The notes under the pieces were generated by a model. It made no database searches, was not told the origin of the DNA, and saw only the letters and a program-made list of their open reading frames with translations. Shown here in pieces: positions 31,036 to 41,968 of a DNA stretch of 64,000 nucleotides. The DNA comes from Aphrocallistes beatrix (Eukaryota > Porifera > Hexactinellida > Sceptrulophora > Aphrocallistidae), in contig OY725493.1 in the NCBI GenBank assembly GCA_963281255.1, forward strand, positions 1,549,550-1,613,549. Reading direction: 5' to 3'. Position 1 is the stretch's first letter. Every line of letters starts with the position of its first letter. The position numbers and the translations under genes are program-made.

Positions 31036-32157
31036 ATGGCAGAAGAAGACAACAACAGCCCTGTAGTAATAGACAGTGGATCTAACACAGTTAAGGCATG
31101 CTTTGCTGGAGATGACGCTCCTCGTGTAGTTTTTCCATGCGTACTAGGAAATCCTCGCCACCATGGGATGATGGTTGGAATGGATCAATTCACTCCTTAT
31201 GTGGGTGATTATGCCTTGAGAATGCGAGGAATTTTATCCCTGAAGTATCCGGTTAGAAACGGCATTGTGGCAGATTGGGATAATATTGAGAGAGTATGGA
31301 GCCACGCATTCTACAGAGAACTGTGTGTGCAGCCTGAAGAGCACCCTGTGCTGCTGACTGAGACTCCAGACAACCCTAAAGAAAACCGCGAGAAGATGAC
31401 ACAGATCATGTTTGAGACATTCAACGTTCCATCCCTGTACATTTCAAACAGTGCCGTCCTCTCTCTCTACTCGGCTGGTCGCAGTACGGGACTGGTAATC
31501 GAATCAGGACTCCAGTGCTCACGCGTAGTCCCAGTCTACAAGTGCCACTCCCTCACTTCCTGTGCCCTGACACTCGACATAGGGGGACAAGACTTAGTTT
31601 GGTATATTATGAAACTTCTCTCAGAGAGTGGATTTTCACTCTGTGGTGGATCTGATACAGAAATTCTGAACGACATTAAAGAGAAACTGGGATATGTTGC
31701 TTTGGATCCAGAAAAGGAAATGTTGTCAAGAGATTCTAGTAGATTCTATGAATTACCAGATGGACAGAAAATGTCAATCAGTGATCAGCGTTTCAGATGC
31801 GTGGAGCCGCTATTCCAGCCCAATTTGATAGGAAACGAGTCGGTAGGAATTCACAAGCTAGCCCACAATTGCATAATGAAATGTGACGTGGATGTTCGGA
31901 GATACTTGTCTGGCAATATCTTGCTGTCAGGAGGCAACACAGCATTCCCTGGAATGGCAGAGAGAATCCAGAAAGAAGTGACTCTCCTATCGCCCACTCT
32001 CTGCCGCATCAACGTGACAGCTCCCCCTGAGAGGCAGTACGGCGTTTGCATGGGAGGATCAATGCTGACGTCAATGACCACATTCAATGAGATGTCTCTT
32101 TCAAAGGACTGCTATGATGAGTGGGGACCAATGATCATACACAGGAAATGTTTCTAG
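31036..32157 (+). CDS. Divergent actin-like protein with altered nucleotide pocket
   Basis: 373 residues, single exon, full actin length and ending with the actin-typical IIHRKCF. It aligns along the whole actin fold: RGILSLKYPV, LLTETPDNPKENREKMTQIM, MFETFNVPSLY, GGNTAFPGMAERIQKE, APPERQYGVCMGGS. Several ATP-pocket residues differ from conventional actin: the second phosphate loop DSGDGVTH is ESGLQCSR (Asp154 to Glu, Asp157 to Leu, His161 to Arg) and the catalytic Gln137 (AIQAVLSLY) is Ser (SNSAVLSLY). The first loop DSGSG.CK is DSGSNTVK. This resembles rapidly evolving actin-like proteins rather than any numbered ARP family I can name. Hydrolysis is probably lost or slow; polymerisation cannot be judged. 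It appears twice around the gap, probably from assembly. Confidence 0.85.
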   Translation: MAEEDNNSPVVIDSGSNTVKACFAGDDAPRVVFPCVLGNPRHHGMMVGMDQFTPYVGDYALRMRGILSLKYPVRNGIVADWDNIERVWSHAFYRELCVQPEEHPVLLTETPDNPKENREKMTQIMFETFNVPSLYISNSAVLSLYSAGRSTGLVIESGLQCSRVVPVYKCHSLTSCALTLDIGGQDLVWYIMKLLSESGFSLCGGSDTEILNDIKEKLGYVALDPEKEMLSRDSSRFYELPDGQKMSISDQRFRCVEPLFQPNLIGNESVGIHKLAHNCIMKCDVDVRRYLSGNILLSGGNTAFPGMAERIQKEVTLLSPTLCRINVTAPPERQYGVCMGGSMLTSMTTFNEMSLSKDCYDEWGPMIIHRKCF

Positions 32158-32477
32158 AACTTATATGGCTGTATCTACGACAGGATAGCTGTTACAGTGA
32201 GTGACAAGATGGATGTGAAACGGAGTTAATGCAATGTTTTCTAATTCAGAATTCGGAAATCTACATGGAATACCCCAAAGTTTACGAAATTGCCGCCAAT
32301 TTGTTCTTTGCTGTGGAAGAGTATGGTTTTATGTATTATTGAGTTTGTCGACATTTGGAAACTTCTAGCGGTAGAGTTATATTTTTCGAAATATTTATAG
32401 TTTGTCTATGATGGTTTTCTTGATTTAGTGAGTGTTAAAAGTAATTTTGTTTAATTATTCTGTACTGTTCTATCAGA

Positions 32478-34475
32478 ATGTTAGTCTTATTCGAGACTGC
32501 AGCAGGCTATGCCATCTTCAAGCTCTTGGATGAGAAGAAACTGCAACGATCAACGAATCTCTTCTCAGAGTTTGAAACTCCTGAAGCAGCTACTCAGTTC
32601 GTGAAATTACAACATTTTGATAAATTCTCCGACGTGAACGAAGCTCTGGTAGCAGCCACTGCTGTTGTAGAAGGAAAACTGACAAAGCGACTGAAAAAAC
32701 TCATTTTACAAGTCTCACAAGGGATGCACGAGAGTCTAGCCGTATCTGACTCAAAGCTCGGATCTGCTATCAAAGAGAAGATTGGATTGGAGTGCATCCA
32801 TGGTACGAAAATACAGTCACTCATGCGCGGCATTCGCGAGCAAGCAGACACCCTCCTGGCCGGACTGGATAAGAAGGAAATGGATTCGATGGCCCTGAGT
32901 CTCGCTCACGGCATGTCTCGATTCAAACTCAAGTTTAATCCTGACAAGGTCGATACCATGATCATCCAGGCAGTCAATCTGCTGGACGACCTGGACAAGG
33001 AGCTGAACAACTATATCATGCGGTGCAGGGAGTGGTGAGTTCGAGTGGTACTTATCTATAGGTGTGCATGTTCCCGAGGAAATAGAGTGGCAACTACATT
33101 CTTGCCAACTGTCCCGTTTTTGGCGGGACGTCCCGCTTTTTTCACTCTTCTATTGAGCTAATTTTCACGAATGCCCTGCTTTTACATGAAATTTTCCCAT
33201 TATGTCCCGATTTTTTTTGATTCTGTGTATGTAGTACTTTTTTGCGTCCCGCTTCTATCATGGCGCAGGTTGGCATGTATGTATCTAGTCTAGTTGATCT
33301 TTGCAATTGTGGAGCTCTAAGAATATATTTGTGTAGGTATGGCTGGCACTTTCCTGAACTCGGCAAGATAGTATCAGACCACACAGCCTACGTACGCACC
33401 ATTCTAGCGGTCGGGATGCGAGTTGATGCTCACAAGGCAGAGCTGGACGAGATACTACCTGTATCAGTTAAACAAGAAGTGGTGGAGGGCAGTGAGGTGT
33501 CAATGGGGACAGAGATCGCGCCTGAAGATCTCCTGAACATCCAACACTTGTGCAAGCAGGTACTAGAGCTGAGCAATTACCGGGAGCAGCTGTCAGAATA
33601 TCTGAAGAATCGAATGGCCACGATCGCCCCCAACTTAACCGTGCTTGTCGGGGAGCTGGTAGGCGCCAGGCTAATCTCCCACGCCGGCTCCCTCATGAAT
33701 CTGGCCAAGTACCCCTCCTCCACCGTGCAGATCCTGGGAGCTGAGAAGGCGCTGTTTCGAGCTCTCAAAGGAAAGAAGAACACGCCCAAGTATGGACTGC
33801 TCTACCACGCGTCTCTGGTTGGGCAGAGTGGGGCTAAGTTTAGAGGTGAGGCCGTTAGGATTAATAATTGGATCCAAAAGTGATATACAGGAAACATCCG
33901 CTCCGAGATGCGACACCATTGGGGGTAGGCGCTTGTGCCGGATCTCGGAGGTTCACAATGCATTATTTACATAGGATGAATGTCATGGGAGGATGGGTTC
34001 ATTTCATATCTGGGAGGTGCCATATTTATTGGTTTACCTGTGTGTCTAAAATATGTATTGAATTCTAGGTAAGATATCTCGCTCTCTGGCGGCTAAAGCT
34101 TCTATCAGCGCTCGAGTAGATGCGTTGGGAGAGGACGTGGATAACTCAGTCGGGCTGTTGAGCAAACAGAAAGTTGAGGCTCGTCTCATGGAGTGTGAGA
34201 AGCAGCAGCTTAGACAGGTGAGCGGCACTGGTAAGGGAACCAGGGATACAAAGAAATTCCAGTTTAAGCAGGAGGGCAAGAAGTATAATCCCGGAGCGGA
34301 CTTCATGTTTGGGGAGGAGTCCAAGATGGAAGTGACAGAAGAGAAGGAATCCAAACCCGGAAAGAAACGGAGACTGGAGACAATGGAGGTAGCAGGTGAC
34401 CCTCAGGGAGGAGACGGGGAGAAGAAAAAGCGAAAGAAGAAGAAGAAGGAAGACTCTGAAGCGAAAGAGGATTAG
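32478..34475 (+). CDS. NOP56: NOP56, core protein of box C/D snoRNPs
   Basis: Three exons, 32478-33034, 33337-33845 and 34069-34475; junction phases agree (2 and 1) and give 490 residues. NOP56 scaffolds box C/D snoRNAs with NOP58, fibrillarin and SNU13 in the nucleolus for rRNA 2'-O-methylation. Visible: an N-terminal NOP5NT domain ([19 protein letters not shown]), a coiled-coil region, the [11 protein letters not shown] motif rebuilt exactly across junction 1, and the Nop RNA-binding domain ([54 protein letters not shown]). After junction 2 comes [22 protein letters not shown], then a Lys-rich [10 protein letters not shown] tail. NOP58 is less likely because of the REWYG(W/Y)HFPEL and tail. 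Intron 1 contains a GTCCCG/CGGGAC hairpin and repeated GTCCCG motifs. The ATG is 1 base after TATCAG. Confidence 0.93.
33901..33950 (+). ncRNA. Possible intronic snoRNA-like hairpin in NOP56 intron 2
   Basis: CTCCGAGAT (33901-33909) pairs perfectly with ATCTCGGAG (33942-33950); a 32-base interior contains a smaller GGCGC/GTGCC stem, and ACA follows within four bases. NOP56 introns host snoRNAs in vertebrates, and a hairpin with internal pocket followed by ACA is the form of an H/ACA half. A full two-hairpin H/ACA structure is not evident and C/D boxes were not found, so the call is tentative. Confidence 0.3.
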
Positions 34476-34623
34476 TAGAGCCTTTCATAGGATAATATTT
34501 TTAGTTTATTAGTTTAAATTTCGATCTTTGTGATAGCGGCAATATTTTCTTATTAAATTTCCTATTAATAATAACCGCAGTATTTCATGTACAATTTACG
34601 CTACATGAACATTCCAGTTAGCC

Positions 34624-35824
34624 ATGGTCGAGGTCACTCAGAACAATTTCCAGCAGACTCTACCGCAGATACAGGAAATGATTAAAAAATGCTCTTTCTT
34701 CGCGATAGACTCCGAATTCACAGGTCTCGAGGCTTCCAGCGCCACCGAGAAGACACTTTTCGACTCTCCAGAGGAACGCTACCTCAAACTGAAGCACAAT
34801 GCTGAAGCGTTCTCGATCACTCAGTTCGGGCTGGCTTGTTTTACACCTGAGCAGCAAGACATTCAGAGCAACAAGTATTCCGCGGAGGTTTTCAACTTCT
34901 ACCTCCTCCCACGGCCTATAGGAAGCTACGATCCGAGGTTCCAACTTCAGGTGTCCAGCATCCAGTTCCTTTGCAAGAACTCGTTCGATTTTAACAAATA
35001 CCTGTACGAAGGGATCCCCTATCTGAATGAAACCCTCGAAAACCAACTTCGAAAAGAAATGCAACTCAGTTTTAAACCAGATAAGTGCTCCGATGAGGAC
35101 GCAATGAATCACTCCAGTGCCCGGTGAGTTAGTCGGGATGCTATGTGAATCCCTACTCAGCAGTGATCTTATCCTCAATGTAGAATAATGGCCATCATCA
35201 AGGAATGGCGCGACAAGAATATAATCCTGCACCAGCAGAGCCGGCTGGATTTGAAGATGGCGCCAGGATTCTCTCTTGACAATATCATCCAACAGATTCA
35301 CACCGACTTCTCGGACTTACACGCCTGTGTTAATTCCGAAGGTCGTCTGATCGTTAAACTGGGTACGCACAATTCCATCCAAGAAATGAACTGGGAGGAC
35401 TCCTTACAGAGCTTTGTTGGATTCTCTCAGGTCTTCAAAATGCTAGTGAAATCACGGAAGTCACTTATTGGGCACAACTTAACGATGGACTTGATGTTAA
35501 TGTACCATCACTTTTATGAACCACTGCCCCCTACCCTGGATGAATTTAAGCGTAACCTCCTCGCACTGTTCCCTTCAATCATCGACACGAAACAGCTGTG
35601 TGTTATGATACGTAAAGAGTTCAACATGACGAACGCCACCACTCTGAGTGAGGTATACGGACAGCTGAGCAGCTCCCAATGGTCCCTCTTCTCACTCTGC
35701 GCGCCTGACGTCACAATGTCTAATTCTAACGTTAAGAAGGTGACGTCATTCCATCAGGCGGGGAATGATGCCTATTCAGCTGGGTTTGTGTTCCTGAGGA
35801 TCGGTCATTTCTTATTTATGAATG
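34624..35824 (+). CDS. PNLDC1: PNLDC1 exons 1-2 (left, incomplete assembly copy)
   Basis: Exons 34624-35123 and 35184-35824 of the PARN-like ribonuclease; described in full at the right-hand copy (44115-48870). This copy ends at a GT donor (35825) with no downstream exons because the contig stops at 36899. It should be treated as the same gene. Confidence 0.85.
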
Positions 35825-36899
35825 GTAAGTCATCAATTCATTTACAAGCGATTCTTCTGCTGTACAAATATCATGTCAAATTAAAATATAGTAAAATCAC
35901 GATGACGTAAATTTCTACCATTTTGATTATAACTCATTTAATAGATGTATTAGCCTACTCAATGCAAGCGGGTGAAGCTGCTTGTTATTATTCGCATTAA
36001 CTCGTAAAATATTGCAAAATTTCTGAGCTTTCATTGTACATAGTAGTAGGTTGTAGTGAAATTTATTATTTTGGACTTCTAGTTATCTTATTTTTCAAAA
36101 TGAACAACATTCGAGAGATAGATAAGAGGCGCCAGAGGTAGTCTCCGACACGATTATATCCATGCGAAGCTTGATTATAAAATCGCCACTTACTCTAGCT
36201 ATACTAAGTTATCTCATCGTAATTTGTGGCTATCGTTGTTATCAAAGGAATGTCATTATTTGGAAGATTATCAATGGATTCTTGTTTTAATTATTTCCAG
36301 TTTACCTTACTAACTTCCATCTAATTACTTGGATGTTAAACATGAATTCCAATGTCATCTCTCATCTCTAACTTTAATTTAACTGTCCAGGTTTCTTGAA
36401 TTTTGCGTGGATGGTTGTACTTGGTTTGAATTTCTTATTTGACTTGTTGCAAAGAATACGTTTGGCCATCAATTTTATATTTCCCAACATCTCCTTTGGA
36501 TGTCAATAGATTCGTTTAATCAATACGTTTCTATTTTATTATACAGCTTCATTTTATCTGCAATCAGTAGTGATGTGCTAGTATTACACAAATACTTTTT
36601 AATTTATTATCGACATGCCATGGTATCAGAAAAGAATGTCACAGAGTGAGATCATTGCTAAACTATAGAATTCAATTGTCCTTTGTGTTTAATTTACCAT
36701 GTATGGAGAAGATCCCAGACAGCTAGCTATCTGCTATCAGAATTTATTCAGATTCACACTAATACCTTCAGAGGCACCTCACTCAATGTGTAGTATTTCG
36801 GTGTTATTATTGGAACAGGTTGATCTTATCTTTCAGATAGAATTCAACTGGATATGATATCGTGTCTTGTAGCATTCAACAACACATTCAATACTACAG
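35825..36899. other. Start of PNLDC1 intron 2, cut by the gap
   Basis: Begins GTAAGTC. AT-rich, no gene seen. It is the same as 45316-46390, after which the intron continues to 48134 in the right copy. Confidence 0.7.
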
Positions 36900-37099
36900 N
36901 NNNNNNNNNNNNNNNNNNNNNNNNNNNNNNNNNNNNNNNNNNNNNNNNNNNNNNNNNNNNNNNNNNNNNNNNNNNNNNNNNNNNNNNNNNNNNNNNNNNN
37001 NNNNNNNNNNNNNNNNNNNNNNNNNNNNNNNNNNNNNNNNNNNNNNNNNNNNNNNNNNNNNNNNNNNNNNNNNNNNNNNNNNNNNNNNNNNNNNNNNNN
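36900..37099. other. Assembly gap, exactly 200 N
   Basis: A run of 200 undetermined bases, a round number used as a placeholder by scaffolding software rather than a measured distance. Both sides are ends of the same 9,291-bp sequence. Confidence 0.99.
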
Positions 37100-37100
37100 T

Positions 37101-37799
37101 CTTGAGCTTATCAAATACAATCGTTCCATGTATTGCGGCGATGGCGAAGTTGTCTTTGGAAAAAAATTGCCGAATTATTACAACTATCTCTTTAATAATA
37201 TCGCACAGACAACTCCGAGCTGTGATATTGAATTTCATCTTTGTGATGCCACATCCTTTGATACTAGTTATCTCTCAAACATAACAATAGAGGAGTGTCT
37301 CTATTACTTAAATGGAGTTGACGGTGGTTTTTTGAATTTTACAAAAATAAGTCCTTTTCCTCAGTATTATACTGAGACTGAATTCCTTGGATTTCCTTTT
37401 AACAGATCTGAAATGGCACAAAACAATAATTATCCTCCATGTACATTTCAACCCCCGAACGATCAGACAACACCTGGCATTAATGCCTCTACGTCTGGGC
37501 TATATCTCTTCGAGCCCGGCAAAAGTGTGTCAATTCCCATACACCATTTGAACCATTCTAATTGTATTAATTCATCCAGCGGTAAAAAAATACCTCATAA
37601 CCATAGTCTGTTCATAAAAACTACTAACAATCCTTCGAACCAATTCTGTTTCATGTATATTCAATGCCAGGATCTGAAAAAAACAGACAAGATTGTTGCT
37701 TGTTTCTTCGGCTCTCTGATCTATACTTTCATTTGTCTGATTGCTTGCGACATCGCCAAGTTTTTGTATTCCTTTTTCTTCAAAAAGAAAACCGAATAA
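37101..37799 (+). CDS. Two-pass membrane glycoprotein, 5'-truncated right copy
   Basis: Same as residues about 112-343 of the protein at 27277-28308. The N-terminal part, including the first membrane span, is missing because the contig begins here. Not a real pseudogene if the overlap reading is right. Confidence 0.8.
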   Translation, partial: LELIKYNRSMYCGDGEVVFGKKLPNYYNYLFNNIAQTTPSCDIEFHLCDATSFDTSYLSNITIEECLYYLNGVDGGFLNFTKISPFPQYYTETEFLGFPFNRSEMAQNNNYPPCTFQPPNDQTTPGINASTSGLYLFEPGKSVSIPIHHLNHSNCINSSSGKKIPHNHSLFIKTTNNPSNQFCFMYIQCQDLKKTDKIVACFFGSLIYTFICLIACDIAKFLYSFFFKKKTE

Positions 37800-38643
37800 T
37801 ATTAAGAATTATTTTATATTTAATTTGTATTTTGAACTACCCCTAAATTTTCCTAATGAGAACACATTGTAGAGAGAGATTGAGACTAGTGAATATATTC
37901 TGTGTTTTTCTTCTTTAAGTTTTTGATGTAAATATATTTTTTCTAAATATGTTTCAATGATTCAAGCGGATGAATTAATTTCAGACTTACTAATTAGCCC
38001 TCCAGGGGTCCCTGGATTATCCATGGAAATGACTCATGATCCAGGGATCCAGGGATTTAAAGAAAAAAGGGATTTTGAACATTTAACTAGTCTATGCTAA
38101 TTTCCATTAATGCAATATATTTTATGGAATTTATTGAGTAATTTTATGTTTCTCATTATTTAGCAAGTCTTCAGGAATCCTGGAAAATTTCCTGGACTCA
38201 TGAAATTGGAACGCGTATGATAACATTATATACGATATATTCGGCCTTTATTTAAAATCCAGGAAATTCCCTGGATCGCGAATTTCGAAATTTAACCTGT
38301 CTATTGATTCATGCTAATTTAGTCATTAAAATTAAAAATATAATAACATCCAGGGATTTCACTCCCAAAATCCAGGAAAATTTTCAAGAGGGGTTGGTAA
38401 GTATGTACATAATTTCCAATTCGATTCGTGCATTATAATTGTTGAGGTCATTCCAGATCTATCATTATCGCCTCGACTCCCTTTGTTATTTTTAATTAAT
38501 TAATTGACTATAAGTGTGAAGATGACATCTACGTAATATATCTGATGATATCACAGCCCTGATTATTAGTATTTAAATATTGAGACCAATTCAATTAGTA
38601 CATGCTTATATTTCAAAATATTTTCAGAAGACTATTCACGACA

Positions 38644-39753
38644 ATGGCAAAAGCAAGTAGTGAGAGCACCGAGTCAATCCAACAGCTCACTTTCCTGAAG
38701 AAGTGTATGCAAACTAACCCCACTGCTTTCTCAGTAGCTGGCAGTCCCCTTCTTAAATCTCGCGTACAGCTCCACATCCACTTGGACGGAGCCATCAGAG
38801 TTGATACGCTGTTTGATGTGATGGAGAGGAGAGGAGTTGCGAGGGGAGTGGGAGGGATCCAGCAACTCCGAGAGAAAGTCGTGCCTGTCTCCGGCGTGTC
38901 TCTGATTGAGTACTTGAAACCCTTCGATTTGGTTCTCGAGATTGTGGGCGGGGATGAAGAGGCGCTGAAGAGGATCGGGTACGAGTTCGTGGAGGATCAG
39001 GCGAGAGAGGGCGTGCTGTATGCAGAAGTCCGCTACTCCCCACACTTCCTTAGGGGCGAGAAGCTCACTGCTCATCAGGTCGCCGAGGCAGTGACATCTG
39101 GGATAGAGGCAGGCTGTAAGGCGTATCCTGATGTGACGGTGAAGAGTATTCTCTGCACCATCAAGGTGCATCCCGAGTGGACGCAGGATTGTGTGGATAT
39201 CGCCGCAGCCTTTAAAGCCCGCGGGGTTGTGGCGATTGATATTGCAGGGGATGAACTGTCAGGGAACTTTGAAGACCATCAAGCCGCATTTTTAAGAGCG
39301 AAGGAATTAGGAATTCACCGAACAGTTCACGCAGGGGAGTCCGGACCTTCCAGCCACGTCTCACAAGTCCTGGATTTGCTTCACGCGGAGAGGATAGGGC
39401 ATGGGTACGCTAGCGTGAACGACGAAGCCCTTCTCCAGCGAATAGTGAAGGAGAAGGTGCATCTAGAGATGTGTCCGATTAGCAGCCTTCTCACAGGATC
39501 TGCTCAAATCAAGGGCAGCGCGATCCGCACACTAGCATTAGCTGGTGCCAGCTTCAGTATCAACACGGACGATCCACTAATGAATGACGCTTGCCTTTCT
39601 CATGACTACGAGTTTTCCTCTCTGTGTTTAGGACTGCCGCACCAGCTGCTAACTCAGTCGAACTTCATGGCTCTGAATGCAGCATTCATCCCTGAGGAAG
39701 AAAAGAGCGAGCTTAGGGAGCGTCTGGAAGCAGCTTACACTCACTTGTCATAA
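38644..39753 (+). CDS. ADA: Adenosine deaminase, right copy
   Basis: Identical to 29153-30262 over the whole protein, with the same upstream ATTTTCAG site. See the left copy for domains. Probably the same physical gene. Confidence 0.85.
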   Translation: MAKASSESTESIQQLTFLKKCMQTNPTAFSVAGSPLLKSRVQLHIHLDGAIRVDTLFDVMERRGVARGVGGIQQLREKVVPVSGVSLIEYLKPFDLVLEIVGGDEEALKRIGYEFVEDQAREGVLYAEVRYSPHFLRGEKLTAHQVAEAVTSGIEAGCKAYPDVTVKSILCTIKVHPEWTQDCVDIAAAFKARGVVAIDIAGDELSGNFEDHQAAFLRAKELGIHRTVHAGESGPSSHVSQVLDLLHAERIGHGYASVNDEALLQRIVKEKVHLEMCPISSLLTGSAQIKGSAIRTLALAGASFSINTDDPLMNDACLSHDYEFSSLCLGLPHQLLTQSNFMALNAAFIPEEEKSELRERLEAAYTHLS

Positions 39754-39900
39754 TCCGAGTCCCTAAAGCATATTTATCATTTTATCGAAGTAGCAATTTC
39801 CCAATTTAGTTGCCATTTTAGATGAGCAAAATTTAGCATTTTACATCTCTTCCAATTACTTATATCATATTTCATTCTCCAAATTAGTCAATGTTATATA

Positions 39901-40076
39901 CAAGGGCTGTCCCAAAGTCCCTTACCGATTTGATATAACTAATACAAATAAACATATTATATAAATTCGTCGTCGAAACGTTCAATATATTTCCCCTTCA
40001 ACTTTCTGCACCGATCCCATCTCTCTGGCAATTTGTCTATGCCTGTGGCGAAGAAATCTGGGGGGTACCTCTGACT
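39901..40076 (-). pseudogene. Mariner-type transposase relic, right copy
   Basis: Same truncated element as at 30410-30585, including the TA-preceded terminal repeat. Confidence 0.6.
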
Positions 40077-40526
40077 CAGTGATTTTCGTGCTTTTTTCAT
40101 GCTTTTTCGTGTTTTTTTCATTCTTTTTTCATGTTTGCCTTGTTCCTATTTCGACTCCACCGTCTTCATAACAGTGCATCACCATCACCCACCTTATCAA
40201 AGTTAAAAATTCCTGTCGTAATCTAAGATCTTCGAATGCCATCCTCCTCGAATATCCATTCAATCCTCAAAAACTCTTGTTCACCAGCCTGCCTCCCTCC
40301 GGAATGCTCAATCCATTACTATTTTCAAATGCCTCGTGAAAACTCATTTTTTTCGATTAGCCCATGAAAATCTTTAATAACACCAACGTGAATTTATACC
40401 TACATACCTATACACGCATACATATATATTTACATATAGTACATACACGCGCGCTTCGCTTGCTCCACCCTAAATACATTCTTGCAGGCATGTGTATTTT
40501 GTCTTAGCCAACCATCTACAAAATAG

Positions 40527-41648
40527 ATGGCAGAAGAAGACAACAACAGCCCTGTAGTAATAGACAGTGGATCTAACACAGTTAAGGCATGCTTTGCTGG
40601 AGATGACGCTCCTCGTGTAGTTTTTCCATGCGTACTAGGAAATCCTCGCCACCATGGGATGATGGTTGGAATGGATCAATTCACTCCTTATGTGGGTGAT
40701 TATGCCTTGAGAATGCGAGGAATTTTATCCCTGAAGTATCCGGTTAGAAACGGCATTGTGGCAGATTGGGATAATATTGAGAGAGTATGGAGCCACGCAT
40801 TCTACAGAGAACTGTGTGTGCAGCCTGAAGAGCACCCTGTGCTGCTGACTGAGACTCCAGACAACCCTAAAGAAAACCGCGAGAAGATGACACAGATCAT
40901 GTTTGAGACATTCAACGTTCCATCCCTGTACATTTCAAACAGTGCCGTCCTCTCTCTCTACTCGGCTGGTCGCAGTACGGGACTGGTAATCGAATCAGGA
41001 CTCCAGTGCTCACGCGTAGTCCCAGTCTACAAGTGCCACTCCCTCACTTCCTGTGCCCTGACACTCGACATAGGGGGACAAGACTTAGTTTGGTATATTA
41101 TGAAACTTCTCTCAGAGAGTGGATTTTCACTCTGTGGTGGATCTGATACAGAAATTCTGAACGACATTAAAGAGAAACTGGGATATGTTGCTTTGGATCC
41201 AGAAAAGGAAATGTTGTCAAGAGATTCTAGTAGATTCTATGAATTACCAGATGGACAGAAAATGTCAATCAGTGATCAGCGTTTCAGATGCGTGGAGCCG
41301 CTATTCCAGCCCAATTTGATAGGAAACGAGTCGGTAGGAATTCACAAGCTAGCCCACAATTGCATAATGAAATGTGACGTGGATGTTCGGAGATACTTGT
41401 CTGGCAATATCTTGCTGTCAGGAGGCAACACAGCATTCCCTGGAATGGCAGAGAGAATCCAGAAAGAAGTGACTCTCCTATCGCCCACTCTCTGCCGCAT
41501 CAACGTGACAGCTCCCCCTGAGAGGCAGTACGGCGTTTGCATGGGAGGATCAATGCTGACGTCAATGACCACATTCAATGAGATGTCTCTTTCAAAGGAC
41601 TGCTATGATGAGTGGGGACCAATGATCATACACAGGAAATGTTTCTAG
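40527..41648 (+). CDS. Divergent actin-like protein, right copy
   Basis: Identical protein to 31036-32157, with the same substitutions in the nucleotide pocket. Probably the same gene shown twice. Confidence 0.8.
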   Translation: MAEEDNNSPVVIDSGSNTVKACFAGDDAPRVVFPCVLGNPRHHGMMVGMDQFTPYVGDYALRMRGILSLKYPVRNGIVADWDNIERVWSHAFYRELCVQPEEHPVLLTETPDNPKENREKMTQIMFETFNVPSLYISNSAVLSLYSAGRSTGLVIESGLQCSRVVPVYKCHSLTSCALTLDIGGQDLVWYIMKLLSESGFSLCGGSDTEILNDIKEKLGYVALDPEKEMLSRDSSRFYELPDGQKMSISDQRFRCVEPLFQPNLIGNESVGIHKLAHNCIMKCDVDVRRYLSGNILLSGGNTAFPGMAERIQKEVTLLSPTLCRINVTAPPERQYGVCMGGSMLTSMTTFNEMSLSKDCYDEWGPMIIHRKCF

Positions 41649-41968
41649 AACTTATATGGCTGTATCTACGACAGGATAGCTGTTACAGTGAGTGACAAGA
41701 TGGATGTGAAACGGAGTTAATGCAATGTTTTCTAATTCAGAATTCGGAAATCTACATGGAATACCCCAAAGTTTACGAAATTGCCGCCAATTTGTTCTTT
41801 GCTGTGGAAGAGTATGGTTTTATGTATTATTGAGTTTGTCGACATTTGGAAACTTCTAGCGGTAGAGTTATATTTTTCGAAATATTTATAGTTTGTCTAT
41901 GATGGTTTTCTTGATTTAGTGAGTGTTAAAAGTAATTTTGTTTAATTATTCTGTACTGTTCTATCAGA

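Larger units (their letters stand above)
27609..36899 (+). repeat. Left copy of the 9,291-bp duplicated block
   Basis: Matches 37100-46390 at a constant offset of 9,491 at both ends, so no net insertions or deletions; every long translated frame in the two blocks is identical, and introns and intergenic segments I compared are too. It starts inside the two-pass membrane gene and ends at the first N. Confidence 0.97.

Noticed and set aside
34039..34068. Reading NOP56 exon 3 as a separate Lys-rich gene starting at 34125
   Set aside because: The phase-1 junction 33845|34069 rebuilds the conserved [12 protein letters not shown] segment of NOP56.
34660..35301. 213-codon minus-strand frame (also at 44151-44792)
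   Set aside because: Antisense to PNLDC1 exons 1-2 and crosses a predicted intron; no recognisable domain.
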